A stretch of 64,000 bases of DNA, from the NCBI GenBank assembly GCA_004555155.1, contig SFJH01000004.1:1-64000 (forward strand), read 5' to 3'. The DNA is from Clostridiales bacterium. GTDB lineage: Bacteria > Bacillota > Clostridia > Christensenellales > Aristaeellaceae. The stretch's first letter is position 1; every line of letters starts with the position of its first letter. The notes under the pieces were generated by a model. The model did no database searches, was not told the origin of the DNA, and saw only the letters and a program-made list of their open reading frames with translations. Positions 60,627-64,000 of the stretch are shown here, one piece after another. The translations under genes were made by a program, and so were the position numbers.

Positions 60627-60961
60627 TTTCGTTTTCTCCTTTCATTCTGTACGCATACAGCATACAGCGCGCCCGTCACAGATGAATATGATATCCGTCA
60701 AAAATGCGTAAACAGGCGGCAGATCCGGGAAAAGGCCGGATTTGCTGCATAAACATGTCCGATCGTTAATAATGTTCGCCGAATCGCGATATCGGATTTG
60801 TGCAATGAGCAAAAGGATCGCTTTTTATTTGTGAGTTTGGGTCAAAAAAGTTTCGTTTGGGGTTGATTTTTGCGCGTACAGTGACTATAATAGTATACAT
60901 ACTACATGCGAGGGTGAGCGCGGCGCGCGCGTCCGGGAGCATGAGAATGGAGTGAAGCGCC
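60627..60961. other. 335-bp divergent regulatory region between pstS and the sugar operon
   Basis: On the pstS side there is a direct repeat TGTATGC-TGTATGC (about 60651-60664 read on the minus strand) and no clear -35/-10 pair or Pho box. A small hairpin GCAGATCCGG/CCGGATTTGC lies at 60719-60745. On the other side is the sugar-operon promoter. No gene is seen. Confidence 0.5.
60863..60891 (+). promoter_or_regulatory. Promoter of the LplB/YtcP-type sugar operon
   Basis: TTGATT (60863-60868) and TATAAT (60886-60891) with a 17-bp spacer, 70 bases before the start codon. Confidence 0.75.
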
Positions 60962-61921
60962 GTGAAGAACGGAGACAACGCAAAGGTCAGAAAGCGGATG
61001 TCGCTTAAGCAGTTTATTATCGCCAAGAGAATCAATCGGAACTGGCAGTTGTATCTGATGCTGATTCCGGTCATCGCCTTCTTTGCGGTGTTCTGTTATG
61101 CGCCAATGTACGGCATCACGCTGGCGTTCAAGGATTACAAGGTGCTCAAGGGCATCATGGGCAGTCCCTGGGCGAACCCGTGGTACAAGTATTTCCTGCA
61201 GTTCTTCCAGTCCCCGTACTTCTCCCGCGTGCTGAGCAACACCATCATCGTTAGCCTGGAATCGCTGGTGCTGGGCTTCCCGCTGCCGATCATCCTGGCG
61301 CTGAGCCTGAACGAGGTCAAGTCCATCAAATACAAGAAGTTCGTTCAGAACATCACCTATGCGCCCCACTTCCTGTCCGTGCTGGTACTGGTGGGCGTCA
61401 TCAAGGCGTTTACCAACTCCGATTACGGCATTGTCAACATCGTCATCCGCAAGCTGGGCGGCGAGGGCTACAACTGGATGCAGAAGGCCAGCCTGTTCCG
61501 GCCGCTGTACGTGGGCTCCGGCATCTGGCAGAACATCGGCTGGGACTCCATCATCTACATTGCGGCGCTGGCCGGCATCGACCCCGGCCTGCATGAGGCG
61601 GCCATGATCGACGGCGCGAACCGCATGCAGCGCATCTGGCACATCAACCTGCCGGGCATCATGCCCACGATGGTCATTCTGCTGATTCTGAACTCGGGCC
61701 ACATCATGAACGTCGGCTTCGAAAAGGTGTTCCTGATGCAGAACGACCTGAACCTGTCGGTCTCGGACGTGATCGCTACCTATTCCTATCGAATCGGCAT
61801 TGAGAGCGCCCAGTACAGCCTGTCCACGGCCATCAGCCTGTTCAATTCGGTGATCAACTGCGCGCTGCTGGTGCTGGTGAATACCTGCTCCCGCAAGCTC
61901 AGCGAGACCAGCCTGTGGTAA
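60962..61921 (+). CDS. ABC sugar transporter permease, LplB type
   Basis: A 319-aa permease of the CUT1/LplB group with six helices. Family signatures are LMLIPVIAFFAVFCYAPMYGITLAFKDY, YAPHFLSVLVLVGVI and the EAA loop EAAMIDGANRMQRIWHINLPGIMP. The start is GTG with GGAG eight to nine bases upstream. It is the first gene of the operon, followed by a YtcP-type permease and an LplA-type binding protein. This three-gene set imports oligosaccharides or polysaccharide breakdown products; the ATPase is usually encoded elsewhere. Confidence 0.93.
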   Translation: MKNGDNAKVRKRMSLKQFIIAKRINRNWQLYLMLIPVIAFFAVFCYAPMYGITLAFKDYKVLKGIMGSPWANPWYKYFLQFFQSPYFSRVLSNTIIVSLESLVLGFPLPIILALSLNEVKSIKYKKFVQNITYAPHFLSVLVLVGVIKAFTNSDYGIVNIVIRKLGGEGYNWMQKASLFRPLYVGSGIWQNIGWDSIIYIAALAGIDPGLHEAAMIDGANRMQRIWHINLPGIMPTMVILLILNSGHIMNVGFEKVFLMQNDLNLSVSDVIATYSYRIGIESAQYSLSTAISLFNSVINCALLVLVNTCSRKLSETSLW

Positions 61922-61941
61922 TGGGGAAGGGGGAGTTTGAG

Positions 61942-62868
61942 ATGACGAAAGCAAAAAAGATCTCGGCGAACCATTCTGCCCTGGACAGAATGTCCCACGG
62001 AGACAAGGTTTTTGAGGTGATCAACTGCATCTTTCTGGGCATCGTCGCCTGCATCATCCTGTATCCGCTGATCTACGTCGTCAGCGCGTCCTTCAGCGAC
62101 GCCATGTCGGTCACGTCGGGCAAGATGATCCTCTGGCCGGTGGATCTGACGCTGGAGAACTATCAGGAGGTCTTCAAGAACGACAACATCATGCGGGGCT
62201 ACCGCAATTCGCTGATCATCATGGCCTCGGGCACGGCGCTCAACCTGGTGATGACCATTCTGGCGGCGTTCCCCATGTCCCGCCGCGACCTGTGGGGCCG
62301 CAACGTGCTGATGAAGCTGATGACCTTCTGCATGTTCTTCTCCGGCGGCCTGATCCCCACCTATCTGCTGGTGGGCAAGACGCTGGGCCTGATGAACAAC
62401 TGGCTGGCGCTGATTCTGCCGGGCGCGATTTCGGTGTACAACATGATCATCATGCGCACCTATTTCTCCACGTCCATTCCGTATGAGCTGCACGAGGCGG
62501 CGGACATCGACGGCTGCACGCCCTTCGGAACGCTGATTCGCATCGTGCTGCCGCTGTCCGGCCCGATCATCGCGGTCATCGGACTGTACTACGCCGTGGG
62601 CCACTGGAACAGCTACTTCAGCGCCCTTCTGTACATCAACCAGGAAAACATCCAGCCCCTGCAGCTGTACCTGCGCAAGGTGCTCACCGCCAACAATGCG
62701 CAGGCGCTGATGGAGATGGGCGCGGACGAAGCGGCCCGCGCGGCCATGCGCGCCGAGACGATCAAATACTCGGTCATCGTGGTCTCCAGCGTGCCGATGC
62801 TCATCATCTATCCGTTCGTACAGAAGTTCTTCGTCAAGGGCGTCATGATCGGCGCCGTCAAGGGTTGA
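61942..62868 (+). CDS. ABC sugar transporter permease, YtcP type
   Basis: A 308-aa permease paired with the LplB-type subunit. Family text: CIILYPLIYVVSASFSDAMSVTSGK near the first helix, MTFCMFFSGGLIPTYLLVG, the EAA loop HEAADIDGCTPFGTLIRIVLPLSGP and the ending LIIYPFVQKFFVKGVMIGAVKG, which is diagnostic of YtcP. Start at the ATG preceded by GGGGGAG; a longer frame from 61915 lacks a site. It begins 20 bp after the LplB-type gene. Confidence 0.93.
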   Translation: MTKAKKISANHSALDRMSHGDKVFEVINCIFLGIVACIILYPLIYVVSASFSDAMSVTSGKMILWPVDLTLENYQEVFKNDNIMRGYRNSLIIMASGTALNLVMTILAAFPMSRRDLWGRNVLMKLMTFCMFFSGGLIPTYLLVGKTLGLMNNWLALILPGAISVYNMIIMRTYFSTSIPYELHEAADIDGCTPFGTLIRIVLPLSGPIIAVIGLYYAVGHWNSYFSALLYINQENIQPLQLYLRKVLTANNAQALMEMGADEAARAAMRAETIKYSVIVVSSVPMLIIYPFVQKFFVKGVMIGAVKG

Positions 62869-62911
62869 TCCTTACCGCGCAAGCGGAGGAAAATATGGAG
62901 GAGGTATATCC

Positions 62912-64000
62912 ATGAAAAAGCGTCTGTTTGCTCTTATGATGGCGCTCGCGATGCTGCTTTCTGCCGGTGCGCTGGCGGAAATCAATCCCGAGGGACTGCC
63001 CATCACCACTGAACCCATCGTGCTGACCGCTGCGTGCAGCCAGTCCGAAATTCAGGGCGACTTCAACGAGATCGTTATTCTGAAGGATTTCGAAGAGGCC
63101 TCCGGCATCGACATCCAGTATCAGAACATCCCCTCTTCCGACCGCGCCACCCAGCTGAGCCTGATGCTGGCCTCCGGCGAGGTTCCGGACATCCTGTTCA
63201 AGATGAGCGTTTCTTCCACCGACCAGGCCAAGTACGCGGAGGAAGGCATGTTCGTGGCCCTGTCCGACTATGAGGAGCTCATGCCCAACCTGATGAAGTA
63301 CTTCGAGGAGTATCCCACCGCGAAGCAGGCCGTGACCCAGGCCGACGGCAAGATCTATGCCGCGCCCTACATCCTGACCGGCGACGCCATCCGCGTTGGC
63401 TCCAAGATGTGGTTCAACACCGACGTTCTGGCCAAGCTGGACCTGGAAGTGCCCACCACGCTGGACGAGCTGTATGACTATCTGACCGCCTGCAAGGGCC
63501 TGGATTACAACGGAAACGGCGAGGCCGACGAGATCCCGCTGACCTCCGCTTCCATCGATGAGATCGAGACCATTCTGTCCGGCTCCTTCGGCTGGATGAA
63601 CCGCGGCTCCTCTCACCGCGACGTCTATGTCAACAAGGACGGCGCTCTGGCCTATGCCTATGCCAGCGACGAGTATCGCGAAGAGCTGAAGTACATGGCC
63701 AAGCTGTATGCCGACAAGCTGATCGACCAGGACATCTTCACCATGGACTATGCCCAGGAGATCGCCAAGGCTTCCACCGGCCGCGCGCTGACCTACATCA
63801 TGGTCAACAACAGCCCCGTCTCCAACTCTGAGTTCGAGCAGTACACCCTCGGCATCAAGGAGCCCTTCACCGGCTACAATGGCGAGAAGATGTGGACCAA
63901 CTACTCCCTGCCGGCCAGCACCTCCGGTCAGTTCCTGATCACCTACAAGTGCGCCGAGAAGGGCGAGGACTATGTGAAGGCCGCCGTTCGCTGGATGGAC
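62912..64000 (+). CDS. Extracellular sugar-binding protein, LplA type (partial, runs off the window)
   Basis: The first 363 codons of a family 1 solute-binding protein. The signal peptide MKKRLFALMMALAMLLSAGA ends near LA-E with no lipobox cysteine. Family features: KDFEEASGIDIQYQNIP, LMLASGEVPDILFK, KIYAAPYI and a DYNGNGEADEIPLT calcium-type loop. GGAGG precedes the ATG (62912). The frame is open to the last base, so the C-terminal part lies beyond the window. It follows the two permease genes by 43 bp and should deliver the sugar to them. Confidence 0.93.
   Translation, partial: MKKRLFALMMALAMLLSAGALAEINPEGLPITTEPIVLTAACSQSEIQGDFNEIVILKDFEEASGIDIQYQNIPSSDRATQLSLMLASGEVPDILFKMSVSSTDQAKYAEEGMFVALSDYEELMPNLMKYFEEYPTAKQAVTQADGKIYAAPYILTGDAIRVGSKMWFNTDVLAKLDLEVPTTLDELYDYLTACKGLDYNGNGEADEIPLTSASIDEIETILSGSFGWMNRGSSHRDVYVNKDGALAYAYASDEYREELKYMAKLYADKLIDQDIFTMDYAQEIAKASTGRALTYIMVNNSPVSNSEFEQYTLGIKEPFTGYNGEKMWTNYSLPASTSGQFLITYKCAEKGEDYVKAAVRWMD

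Overview
The window is GC-rich bacterial DNA, densely coded and mostly in operons on the minus strand. The gene content points to a Firmicute of class Clostridia: a BofA-family sporulation protein, a yjdF gene with a structured leader that looks like its riboswitch, LplB/YtcP-type sugar permeases and a Firmicutes-style PstS. The four extracytoplasmic solute-binding proteins have ordinary signal peptides without a lipobox cysteine. That combination fits uncultured gut Clostridia such as Christensenellales relatives, but this placement is inference.

Layout. 1-640: non-coding DNA with four 82-bp tandem palindromic repeats and a two-hairpin element that recurs at 56.2-56.3 kb. 649-7830: a five-gene Opp-type ABC importer next to a LacI regulator, so perhaps an oligosaccharide system. 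8074-10566: a FliB-like cysteine-rich protein divergent from a PHP phosphoesterase. 10616-13409: larE-larB-larC, which build the nickel-pincer cofactor (no larA here). 13572-18239: a TetR-controlled ABC-2 type transporter operon ending in a CDP-alcohol phosphatidyltransferase broken by an amber codon. 18448-27852: EamA exporter, proBA, a beta-lactamase-like hydrolase, an orphan peptide-binding protein, a lytic transglycosylase, coaE and polA. 28028-28498: a small anchored protein. 28702-34463: an operon of two lamin-tail-domain proteins (one fused to a CotH kinase), a VTC-type polyphosphate polymerase domain protein and a DUF4956 membrane protein. 34653-36961: a URO-D family protein and an aminotransferase. 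37273-42109: serC-serA-DUF1015 next to a split ThrE exporter. 42270-49646 (plus strand): murJ, ruvB, a P-loop kinase, a NUDIX-GNAT fusion, queA, bofA and a C69 dipeptidase with a frameshifted signal peptide. 49670-49890: structured non-coding DNA. 49927-54128: an ENPP-type phosphodiesterase, two SGNH hydrolases and a sorbitol-dehydrogenase-like enzyme. 54342-55415: phosphofructokinase. 55514-56086: yjdF with its leader. 56364-60626: a damaged pst-pho phosphate locus. 60962-64000: a LplB/YtcP/LplA-type sugar importer whose binding protein runs off the window.

The two observations most worth following are the CotH/VTC/DUF4956/lamin-tail operon, a candidate surface phosphorylation or polyphosphate system, and the pst-pho locus. 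In the latter pstC is fused in frame to pstB with pstA missing, and the start of phoU is joined to the last codons of the response regulator. Each junction falls on a short shared sequence, so the choice is between real microhomology-driven erosion and an assembly fault. Smaller signals include strong TetR and LacI operator/promoter arrangements, a terminator hairpin that appears to occlude the bofA ribosome-binding site, and a possible stand-alone structured RNA near 49.75 kb.
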